From Microvirga mediterraneensis (GTDB lineage Bacteria; Pseudomonadota; Alphaproteobacteria; Rhizobiales; Beijerinckiaceae): DNA of 11,771 nt. The notes under the pieces are model-generated. The model was given only the letters and a program-made list of their open reading frames with translations. It ran no database searches and was not told the origin of the DNA. The stretch covers positions 1-11,771 of the forward strand of contig NZ_JACDXJ010000005.1 of assembly GCF_013520865.1 (NCBI RefSeq), written 5' to 3'. The translations under genes were made by a program, and so were the position numbers. Of this stretch, positions 5,803-11,718 are shown piece by piece (the first letter of the stretch is position 1; each line of letters starts with the position of its first letter).

Positions 5803-5954
5803 CTGCCAGCGGATCATCGTTCCAACAAGACCACAATCACCGCGCCGAGGCTGAAGAATTCCTCCGCGTCCTGCGGGAGCTACGCGAGCAACTCCATGTC
5901 CATCGCCGCCTGATCCTCGAACGGATCGAGGCGCTGCGCGCCAACAATCCCTGA
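5799..5954 (+). CDS. Possible 51-aa charged helical protein with ATA start
   Basis: An open frame of 51 codons follows the relaxase in a different frame. Its product ends in a compact amphipathic helix (E-E-F-L-R-V-L-R-E-L-R-E-Q-L, then R-R-L-I-L-E-R-I-E-A-L-R). There is no ATG, GTG or TTG between the relaxase C-terminus and this helix. However, ATA at 5799 overlaps the relaxase stop (ATAG) and has a strong GGGGAGG (5783-5789) 9 nt upstream. That mimics the ATGA-type coupling seen upstream. Either a rare ATA start is used, an ATG was lost by a point mutation, or the frame is the leftover of a longer protein. Expression is unproven. Confidence 0.4.
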   Translation: MAASGSSFQQDHNHRAEAEEFLRVLRELREQLHVHRRLILERIEALRANNP

Positions 5955-5984
5955 TTGGGGTGTCACTGCCCGGTCCCGGCATCA

Positions 5985-6097
5985 AGCCGCTGCGCGGCTC
6001 CTCCACTGCGTTCCGGCCCTGACGGGTGACGCCGCGCCCAGCCAGCGACTTGGCTTGGCATGGGCAAGGCTCCGCCCTGCCCTTCTCCCCGAGAAGG
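5985..6097. other. Hairpin cluster between convergent relaxase and rep genes
   Basis: The gap from 5955 to 6141 holds no gene but three stem-loops. AGCCGC (5985-5990) pairs with GCGGCT (5994-5999). GGGCA-a-GGC (6062-6070) pairs with GCC-c-TGCCC (6074-6082). CCTTCTC (6081-6087) pairs with GAGAAGG (6091-6097) over a CCC loop. The region is where transcripts of the relaxase operon (plus) and rep (minus) meet, so bidirectional termination is one reading. Because the replicon looks like a rolling-circle plasmid, a single-strand or double-strand origin is another. The sequence does not decide. Confidence 0.4.
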
Positions 6098-6141
6098 ACC
6101 AGATCCCACCGATTCGGAACAGTATTGCGCGCTGGAAGAAC

Positions 6142-8133
6142 CTAAGCGGCCACGGAGGGCGGCGCGCGGGGACCTTCGCGCGTCCGATTTGCAACGGTGG
6201 AACGCGGAAAATCCGGACAGTTATCGTGTATGTCTGCCACCTTACTGGACCAACCCGCCTTTCGGCGGTCCGGCATCATGCGCCGCGCGCGCGCGGCGGC
6301 GCTGCGGGCGTCGACGCGCAGGGTCTTGAGGTTGACCAGGCACGGCCGGCCGTCGGGCAGGCGCTCGACGCGGCATTCCTTTGTTACAAAGTCACAAAGG
6401 AAGCGCCCGCCCAGCTCCTCGTACCAGTCCTCGGGGGCGGCCGGGCCATAAGCCTCAACGAAACGGCCTTGGTCGACCACCGTCACGGCCTTGCGCCAGA
6501 CCCGCCAGACGGCCCGGCAGCGGACGCGCGCGCCAGTCCTGTCGTACTCGAGGCCGACCCGCTCCACGCGGTCGAAGCCGGCCGGCGGCACGGTCGCGGC
6601 CTGGTAGCTCTCCGACCACGGCCCCTTGCGCTCCTCGCCCGCGATGGCGGGCGCGACGGTCACGACGGGATGGCCCCGGACCTCGGGCACCTCGTCCGGG
6701 CGCTCGTGCATGGTGGCGATGCGGGCGATGGCCGGGTCGAGGATGGCCGAGCGGGAGGCCTCGGGAACGCGGGCGTTGTAGATCGAGCGGACATAGTCGA
6801 CGTAGCCGGTGCGGGGGGCGTCCCAGGCCCGCAGGATGTCGTCGCCGGCGAGCTTGCCGGTGTAGTTCGCGACCAGCACCGCAGGGGCCCGGAAGCGGGC
6901 TCCGCGCGCCGACGGCGGCACTTCGGCCATGACGGCATCAAAGCGCACCCCTTCCGATTCCGGGCGCGTGACCCTGACCCCAGGCATGACGTAGACCTTG
7001 GCCATACCCTCGCCCGCCTGCACGAACTTCAGGTGCTTGGCGGGCTTCTTGACCAGCTCGATGGTCCCGTCAGGCCGCTTCACCTCGATGTCCTCGGGCC
7101 GGAACTGCTTCGACCAGTCCAAGAACCCCCCGAGCTTGCGGTGCATCTGGAGCCGGTAGAGCTCCATCGAGAGCACCGCCAGCTCCTCGTCGGTCAGGGG
7201 ATCGGCGAGCAGGTTCCTGGCATAGCCGTCGGTGCCGTCGTTGGGGTTGTTCTCGTCGTTGTCCTTGGTGTCGTCGAAGCAGTACTTGACGACCTCGTCG
7301 GCCAGGTCGCCCTTCACGTACTTGGCATGCACGTTGAGATCGCCGGGCGCAGCGGCATGGATGCGAGCGAGAAAATCGTGCCACTTGCCCTCCTCCATCC
7401 ATTCGTGGAGGGCCGGCGCATGGGCGTGGATGTGGAAGAGCGGGAGACGGCTGTCGGGGCACCTGCCCTTGTACTTGACCTCGGTCGCGACGAGCGACGG
7501 GTCGAAGCGGGTGCCGAACTCGGCCGCGACCCCGCGCATCGTTGGCCAAACCACCCGTGACAGGTTGCGTGACAGACGGCGGCAGCCCCTGCGGACATCG
7601 TAGAGCCCCGTGAAGCGGAAGGAGGCGGTGAGGTGCGTCATGCGCAAGCCCTCCTGCCGCTTGAGCGCGGAATAGACCCGGAAGAGGCTCTTCATCTGGG
7701 TCTTGTTGCGCCGCCCGATGCCGGGCAGCACATTGAGGTTGCGCATCCTGATGTATTCGTTCTCGGCCGCCTCGCCGGTGGCGATGTTGACCATGGCGGC
7801 GCGGCCCGTCGGCGTGTCCCACTCGGCCGCGTCGACGCCGTAGACCGGCTTCGGCTGCGGATCGGGCCGCCAAGCAGTCCAGAGCTCACCCGTCCGTGGA
7901 TCGACGAGGCCGAGGCTCGCCGCCCCGCGGGTGATCCGCTCGGCCATGGTGACGGTGCGCTCGTAGAGGGCAAGCCTCGCCTGCTCCCCAAGCGCCTGGT
8001 CGCCGGCGTCCGTGCCGGTCAGGACGGCGAGCAGCGTCTCGCGATCAATGCTCGCGATCACCCCGGTGGAGCCGGGTTCCAGCTGGACTTGAAACGGCCG
8101 CGGAGGCCTCGCCTTGCGCCTAGCCTCGCCCAC
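6142..8133 (-). CDS. rep: Large rolling-circle replication initiator (HUH Rep, Rep_1-like)
   Basis: The product is 663 aa. The core carries the ordered motifs of pC194/pUB110-type Rep proteins. Motif 1 is M-T-H-L-T-A-S-F (166-173). A T-E-V-K-Y strand (217-221) leads to motif 2, F-H-I-H-A-H-A (233-239), the metal-binding HUH. L-N-V-H-A-K-Y-V-K precedes motif 3, D-E-V-V-K-Y-C-F-D-D (279-288), where E280-x-x-K283-Y284 matches the E-x-x-K-Y catalytic signature. Such Reps nick the double-strand origin through the tyrosine and start rolling-circle synthesis. At 663 aa it is about twice the usual length; the extra N-terminal 160 and C-terminal 350 residues are unassigned. The GTG at 8133 has AGGAAAGG upstream at 9 nt; the nearby ATG at 8138 is out of frame. 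The last 40 residues look low-complexity. No other replication gene is present, supporting the call. Confidence 0.78.
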   Translation of the reverse strand: MGEARRKARPPRPFQVQLEPGSTGVIASIDRETLLAVLTGTDAGDQALGEQARLALYERTVTMAERITRGAASLGLVDPRTGELWTAWRPDPQPKPVYGVDAAEWDTPTGRAAMVNIATGEAAENEYIRMRNLNVLPGIGRRNKTQMKSLFRVYSALKRQEGLRMTHLTASFRFTGLYDVRRGCRRLSRNLSRVVWPTMRGVAAEFGTRFDPSLVATEVKYKGRCPDSRLPLFHIHAHAPALHEWMEEGKWHDFLARIHAAAPGDLNVHAKYVKGDLADEVVKYCFDDTKDNDENNPNDGTDGYARNLLADPLTDEELAVLSMELYRLQMHRKLGGFLDWSKQFRPEDIEVKRPDGTIELVKKPAKHLKFVQAGEGMAKVYVMPGVRVTRPESEGVRFDAVMAEVPPSARGARFRAPAVLVANYTGKLAGDDILRAWDAPRTGYVDYVRSIYNARVPEASRSAILDPAIARIATMHERPDEVPEVRGHPVVTVAPAIAGEERKGPWSESYQAATVPPAGFDRVERVGLEYDRTGARVRCRAVWRVWRKAVTVVDQGRFVEAYGPAAPEDWYEELGGRFLCDFVTKECRVERLPDGRPCLVNLKTLRVDARSAAARARRMMPDRRKAGWSSKVADIHDNCPDFPRSTVANRTREGPRAPPSVAA

Positions 8134-8445
8134 CGCATGCCGCCTTTCCTGGCGGCAGGAGGGGCCGGCGCGCAGATTCCCGATTCCCTTCCGGAGCGGG
8201 ACGCGCTATAACCAGCTGTGCGGGTGGTCGATGCTCTTTGAGCAACGATCTACTCCATGTTGTGATGCTCCTCGTCGCGCTATGGCCGCCAAACCTTCAC
8301 GCGATGCAGTCGCATCGATCACCCCGCACCACCTTCTCGAATCGCGATGCAGGCACAGCCGAACCGCTCGGCTGCACCGTCATGCTTAACAGGAAATAAC
8401 CTGAGCGTGAAGCGGGGCCGTCACGCCGTCAGGCCAGGGTGGCCT
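8134..8445. other. Non-coding region upstream of rep with hairpins and direct repeats
   Basis: I see no credible gene in this 312-bp stretch. It holds a direct repeat CGCGATGCAG (8299-8308 and 8343-8352). The first repeat copy also forms a hairpin with CGATGC/GCATCG arms, and next to the second lies a 7-bp hairpin CAGCCGA (8356-8362) / TCGGCTG (8368-8374) with a 5-nt loop. TATAGC on the minus strand (8214-8209) could be a -10 element for rep. This is a reasonable place for a replication origin or rep control element, but no nick-site consensus was recognised. Confidence 0.4.
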
Positions 8446-8550
8446 TCAGCCTATCACCCCATAGACGGCGGCCCCGATCACCAGCGCCCCAATGAGCAGC
8501 ACCGGGGGGAACCAGTCCGGATACGGCTTCTCGTGACCGTTGTAGCTCAT
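8446..8550 (-). CDS. 34-aa single-pass membrane protein
   Basis: A short frame encodes a 34-aa protein: a polar N-terminus of about 14 residues (M-S-Y-N-G-H-E-K-P-Y-P-D-W-F), then a transmembrane helix at about 15-33 (P-P-V-L-L-I-G-A-L-V-I-G-A-A-V-Y-G-V-I-G). The ATG at 8550 has GAGG (8555-8558) 4 nt upstream. The sharp polar-to-hydrophobic layout and the Shine-Dalgarno make chance unlikely, though the frame is short. It stands alone on the minus strand, divergent from the DUF6894-like gene. Its function is unknown; small toxins of type I systems and small regulators of membrane complexes have this shape. No antisense RNA was identified. Confidence 0.55.
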   Translation of the reverse strand: MSYNGHEKPYPDWFPPVLLIGALVIGAAVYGVIG

Positions 8551-8644
8551 GTGACCTCGCTGCGGTTGGTTAAGCCTCGCCCGATGGAGCGGAACCGGGC
8601 GGTTTCATAACAGCGGTCATCCTGGCCTTGGAAGCCAGCTCCGC

Positions 8645-8650
8645 TATAAT
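8645..8650 (+). promoter_or_regulatory. Candidate -10 box upstream of the DUF6894-like gene
   Basis: A perfect TATAAT lies 38 bases before the start codon of the gene at 8689. No good -35 box was found at 16-18 bases; TTGGAA at 8628-8633 leaves only 11 bases. The promoter is therefore tentative. If real, transcripts may continue into the kinase gene, as no terminator was seen between the two genes. Confidence 0.35.
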
Positions 8651-8688
8651 GGCAGTCGACGCGGCTGTGGTTGTAGCGAGGCGGCCGC

Positions 8689-8919
8689 ATGAGATGTTAC
8701 TTCCATCTGGTCAGTGCGACCGAGCACCTCCTCGACACCACGGGTGTCGAAGTCGCCAGTGCTCACCAGGCCTATTCTGTCGCCCTGACCGTGCTGCAAG
8801 AGCTGCGTGACGAAGGCGACAGCGACAGCTGGAACGGCTGGTTCCTTGATGCAACTGATTCGACCGGTCACGTTATGTTCTCGATCAATCTGACCACCGA
8901 AGCCATGGCTTTGCATTAG
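8689..8919 (+). CDS. DUF6894-like small protein
   Basis: The product is 76 aa, beginning M-R-C-Y-F-H-L-V and followed by D-T-T-G-V-E-V-A-S-A-H-Q-A-Y, a helix with L-Q-E-L-R-D-E, then W-N-G-W-F-L-D-A-T-D-S-T-G-H-V-M-F-S-I-N-L. This pattern (F-H-L, D-x-x-G-x-E, W-x-x-W, D-x-x-G-x-x-L/M-F) is that of the DUF6894 family, which is abundant in Methylobacterium and related genera and has no known function. The ATG at 8689 has GAGG at 8678-8681 with 7 nt spacing. The gene precedes the histidine kinase by 92 bp on the same strand. It may belong to the same stress-signalling cassette, but that is an inference from position. Confidence 0.8.
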   Translation: MRCYFHLVSATEHLLDTTGVEVASAHQAYSVALTVLQELRDEGDSDSWNGWFLDATDSTGHVMFSINLTTEAMALH

Positions 8920-8973
8920 TGCCGCCCGGCTTCCAGAGGCCGCGCTTGCGCACGCTTCAGCTTGCGGTACAAC

Positions 8974-8994
8974 GGGTGCCGAAGTTTCGCACCC
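8974..8994. promoter_or_regulatory. Inverted repeat upstream of the ParD-kinase gene
   Basis: The outer arms GGGTGC (8974-8979) and GCACCC (8989-8994) flank inner arms GAA (8981-8983) and TTC (8986-8988), with one unpaired C at 8980 and a 2-nt centre. That gives nine pairs in 21 bp. It ends 17 nt before the kinase ATG, where no Shine-Dalgarno is seen. It may be an operator for the kinase's own RHH domain, or an RNA hairpin that affects translation. Confidence 0.45.
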
Positions 8995-9011
8995 CTACCC
9001 CCCCTGCTGCC

Positions 9012-10673
9012 ATGCCCTCGAAGTCTTCCTTGAACGTCTCCCTCACGCCCGAATGGGCGGCCTTCATCGCGGATAAAGTCCAGTCCGGCGAGTACCGCAG
9101 CGCCAGCGAGGTGGTGCGGGCCGGCCTGCGGACCCTGACCCAGGAGAGCCGGAAGGATCAGCCGAAGGGCACCGCGCCCGCCCCTTGCGACCTCAGCTTC
9201 CTCGACGACGGCAGCGAAATGGGCCGGCTGATGCGGGCCCACGACTGGTCGCGCACCGCGCTTGGCCCGCTCGCCACCTGGCCACAGAGCCTGAAAACCA
9301 CGGTCGGCATCCTGCTGCGCTCGCCCATCCCCATCGTGCTGCTGTGGGGTCCGGACGGGGTGATGATCTACAACGACGCCTATTCGGTGTTCGCCGGCGG
9401 CCGCCATCCGCTCCTGCTCGGCGCGAAGGTGCGCGAGGGCTGGCCCGAGGTCGCCGATTTCAACGACCACGTCATGCAGGTGGTCTTGGGCGGCGGCACG
9501 CTGTCCTACCAGGACCAGGAGCTGACGCTGTACCGGAAAGGCCGGGCCGAACAGGTCTGGATGAACCTGGATTACAGCCCGGTGCTCGACGAGAGCGGCC
9601 GGCCCGCCGGGGTGCTGGCCATCGTGGTGGAAACCACGGAACGGGTGCTGGCCGAGCAGCGGGTGGCGGCCGAGGGCGAGCGCTTCCGCAGCCTGTTCCA
9701 GAAGGCGCCCGGCTTCATGGCAATGCTGCGCGGCCCCGAGCATGTGTTCGAGATCGTCAACGACTCCTACGTCCAGCTGATCGGCCACCGGGATGTGATC
9801 GGCAAACCGGTTCGGACGGCGCTGCCGGAGATCCAGGGCCAAGGCTTCCTCGAGCTGCTCGACACCGTGTTCACAAGCGGCGAACCGTTCCGGGGCCATG
9901 CACTGCCGGTGAAGCTCCAGCGGCAGCCCCACGGACCCGTCGAGGAGCGCTTCGTCGAATTCGTCTACCAGCCGATCAGCGACAGCACCGGCCGCGTCAC
10001 AGGGATCTTCGTCGAGGGCTATGACGTCACCGAGCGGGTCGAAGGCGAGGACAAGCAAAAGCTGCTGCTGCGCGAGCTGAACCACCGGGTGAAGAACCTG
10101 TTCGCCATCGCCAGCGGCATGGTGACGATCAGCGCCCGCTCGGCCAGCACCCCACGGGAGATGGCCCAGGTGCTGCACGGGCGGCTCAATGCGCTGGCGC
10201 GGGCCAACGAGCTCATCCGTCCGGGGCTGATCGGCACCGAGCAGGATCAGGACCGCACGACCCTCGACCAACTGGTCGAGACGATTCTTCTGCCTTACGT
10301 CGACGAAGCCCGGGCCAAGGACCAGGAGTGCATCATCATCGACGGCCCCGCCGTGCCGGTGGGCGGCAATGCGGTGACCAGCCTCGCCCTGGCCTTGCAC
10401 GAGACCGCCACGAACGCCGCCAAATACGGCGCGCTCGCCGCGCCCAAAGGCTGCATCCGGGTCGATTGGCACGTCAAGGACACCGACCTGCATCTGCGCT
10501 GGGAGGAGACGGACGGCCCCGCCCTGACCTCACCGCCACAGATCCAAGGATTCGGCAGCAGCCTGGTGCAGCGGAGCATCGCCGGCCAGCTGCACGGCCA
10601 AATCAAGTATGACTGGCGGCAGGACGGCGTCACCGTCCATGTCACCGTGCCGCTGGAACGCCTTTCTCAATGA
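9012..10673 (+). CDS. ParD-type RHH domain fused to a PAS-PAS-HWE histidine kinase
   Basis: The product is 553 aa in one uninterrupted frame. Residues 1-47 match the ParD antitoxin N-terminus (S-L-N-V-S-L-T-P-E-W-A-A-F-I, then S-G-E-Y-R-S-A-S-E-V-V-R-A-G-L-R-T-L), a ribbon-helix-helix DNA-binding and dimerisation unit. After a short linker, residues 61-90 (F-L-D-D-G-S-E-M-G, H-D-W-S, T-W-P-Q-S-L) form the usual start of PAS-HWE kinases. PAS domains lie at about 92-212 and 222-342. The H-box L-N-H-R-V-K-N has H358, the N-box H-E-T-A-T-N-A-A-K-Y-G has E464 and N468, W497-E498 is the W-E of the family, and the G-box is G-F-G-S-S-L. No transmembrane segment is seen, so it should be cytosolic. The ATG at 9012 starts the ParD homology but lacks a ribosome site; GTG at 8919 is the longer alternative. 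A receiver gene follows 50 bp downstream. Confidence 0.88.
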   Translation: MPSKSSLNVSLTPEWAAFIADKVQSGEYRSASEVVRAGLRTLTQESRKDQPKGTAPAPCDLSFLDDGSEMGRLMRAHDWSRTALGPLATWPQSLKTTVGILLRSPIPIVLLWGPDGVMIYNDAYSVFAGGRHPLLLGAKVREGWPEVADFNDHVMQVVLGGGTLSYQDQELTLYRKGRAEQVWMNLDYSPVLDESGRPAGVLAIVVETTERVLAEQRVAAEGERFRSLFQKAPGFMAMLRGPEHVFEIVNDSYVQLIGHRDVIGKPVRTALPEIQGQGFLELLDTVFTSGEPFRGHALPVKLQRQPHGPVEERFVEFVYQPISDSTGRVTGIFVEGYDVTERVEGEDKQKLLLRELNHRVKNLFAIASGMVTISARSASTPREMAQVLHGRLNALARANELIRPGLIGTEQDQDRTTLDQLVETILLPYVDEARAKDQECIIIDGPAVPVGGNAVTSLALALHETATNAAKYGALAAPKGCIRVDWHVKDTDLHLRWEETDGPALTSPPQIQGFGSSLVQRSIAGQLHGQIKYDWRQDGVTVHVTVPLERLSQ

Positions 10674-10723
10674 CCTGTTGACGCTTAGGGCGCTAAGTTC
10701 TTGCCCTGGATAGGATTTTTATT

Positions 10724-11086
10724 TTGCTCCATGGCGCGTGCATCCTTGTCTGCGAGGACGAGCCCTTCATCGCTCTCGACCTGGCCCTCTCCATCGAAGA
10801 TGCGGGCGGACAGGTCGTCGGCCCGGCGGCCAGCATTGCCGAGGCGCGCGCGCTTCTGGCAACCACCGCGGTCTCAGGGGCCATCCTGGACGTGCACCTG
10901 AGCGACGGCGAGGTGACGCCGATTGCGGTGCAGCTGCTCGAAGGCGGCGTGCCGGTGGTGGTCCAGACCGGGGTCGGGCTGCCCTCCGACCTGAAGGCGC
11001 GCTATCCGGCCCTGCCGGTGCACACGAAGCCGGTATTCCCGCAGCATCTGATCGCGAAACTTGCCAGCCAAATAGCCCCTGCCTAA
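10724..11086 (+). CDS. Single-domain response regulator (receiver only)
   Basis: The product is 120 aa, a receiver domain without an output domain. Acidic residues E11 and D12 (C-E-D-E-P), phospho-acceptor D56 (A-I-L-D-V-H-L), T82 (V-Q-T-G) and K102 (H-T-K-P) are all in place, so it should be phosphorylatable. The start is TTG at 10724 with AGGA (10712-10715) 8 nt upstream; no in-frame ATG exists near the N-terminus. A 5-bp inverted repeat CTTAG/CTAAG (10684-10697) lies in the 50-bp gap after the kinase. Receivers of this type next to HWE kinases usually serve as phosphate sinks or relays, so the kinase is the likely donor. Confidence 0.85.
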   Translation: MLHGACILVCEDEPFIALDLALSIEDAGGQVVGPAASIAEARALLATTAVSGAILDVHLSDGEVTPIAVQLLEGGVPVVVQTGVGLPSDLKARYPALPVHTKPVFPQHLIAKLASQIAPA

Positions 11087-11115
11087 AGCTTGGGAATCCG
11101 AGGCCGTCTCAACCC

Positions 11116-11349
11116 ATGCCCCCTTTGCGACCGACCATGAGCCAGACCCCTCCCCCAAACGGTTCCACCAGCCAGTCGGATCAGGACCGCCGCTCGTTCC
11201 AAACGACAATGGACGAGGCCAACCGGGCCATCGCGGAGACGCAGGCCCAGATCGCCCGCTCGCGCGCCCTGGGCCAGGCCGAGGCTGACCTGGCGCGAAC
11301 CATCGACCGCATGAGCCAGGAGCCGGACGAATCGCGTGACCGGTCCTGA
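11116..11349 (+). CDS. Small coiled-coil protein of unknown function
   Basis: The product is 77 aa from the ATG at 11116, or 70 aa from the ATG at 11137. The N-terminal third is Pro/Ser/Gln-rich and probably disordered. From about residue 25 it is a single long charged helix (F-Q-T-T-M-D-E-A-N-R-A-I-A-E-T-Q-A-Q-I-A, then A-E-A-D-L-A-R-T-I-D-R-M), likely a coiled coil. The frame stays open through the receiver gene upstream, so its 5' limit is unclear. GAGG lies 12 nt before 11116, which is weak support. It follows the receiver by 29 bp on the same strand, probably in the same transcript, and meets the minus-strand receiver tail to tail with 6 bp between stops. I do not recognise the family. 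Confidence 0.55.
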   Translation: MPPLRPTMSQTPPPNGSTSQSDQDRRSFQTTMDEANRAIAETQAQIARSRALGQAEADLARTIDRMSQEPDESRDRS

Positions 11350-11355
11350 CCGGAT

Positions 11356-11718
11356 TCATCCCGCCGGTGCACTCCTCACCGATGCCAAGATTGCCGGCAT
11401 GAGTTGAGCAATCCGAGCCGGCTTGTTCAAGACAATGCCCCCTGGCACCAAACCCGTCTGGTCCTCGGCAAACCCCGAAGCGTAAACAACGCCGACCCCA
11501 GGCAGCACCACACGGAAGCGGCGCGCCAGCTCCCAGCCGTTGATGCCACCCGGCATGCGGATGTCCGTAAACAGGACATCGATCGGCGGCACCGCAGTGA
11601 GATATTGCAGGGCCTCCTCACCGCTGCCCGCCTGAAGAACCTCCATATCTTCATCGGCGAGAGCCTCGACGATCACCTCGCGGACCCTCTCCTCGTCATC
11701 GACCACCAAAACGCGCAT
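11356..11718 (-). CDS. Single-domain response regulator (receiver only)
   Basis: The product is 120 aa. D7, D8 and E9 (V-V-D-D-E-E), phospho-acceptor D52 (L-F-T-D-I-R-M-P), S81 (Y-A-S-G-F) and K99 (L-N-K-P) form a complete receiver active site; no effector domain follows. The T-D-I-R-M-P-G-G-I-N-G-W-E-L-A-R-R stretch is typical of receivers found beside alphaproteobacterial HWE kinases. The ATG is at 11718, with only a weak AAGA ribosome site. On the closed circle it is divergent from the PRC-barrel gene, with about 124 bp between the starts. Its phosphodonor is probably the plasmid kinase, but host kinases are equally possible. Confidence 0.85.
   Translation of the reverse strand: MRVLVVDDEERVREVIVEALADEDMEVLQAGSGEEALQYLTAVPPIDVLFTDIRMPGGINGWELARRFRVVLPGVGVVYASGFAEDQTGLVPGGIVLNKPARIAQLMPAILASVRSAPAG

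Noticed and set aside
6055..7560. 501-aa open frame on the plus strand opposite rep
   Set aside because: It lies antisense to the Rep protein with ordered HUH motifs. Its composition (many V, H, G, L, D repeats) is typical of a complementary-strand shadow.
8133..8138. ATG at 8138 as the rep start
   Set aside because: It is out of frame with the Rep coding sequence. The in-frame start is GTG at 8133.
8916..10493. 525-aa open frame on the minus strand opposite the kinase
   Set aside because: It is antisense to a kinase with clear H-, N- and G-box motifs. Its translation is His/Gly/Leu-rich with no recognisable domain, as expected for a shadow frame in high-GC DNA.
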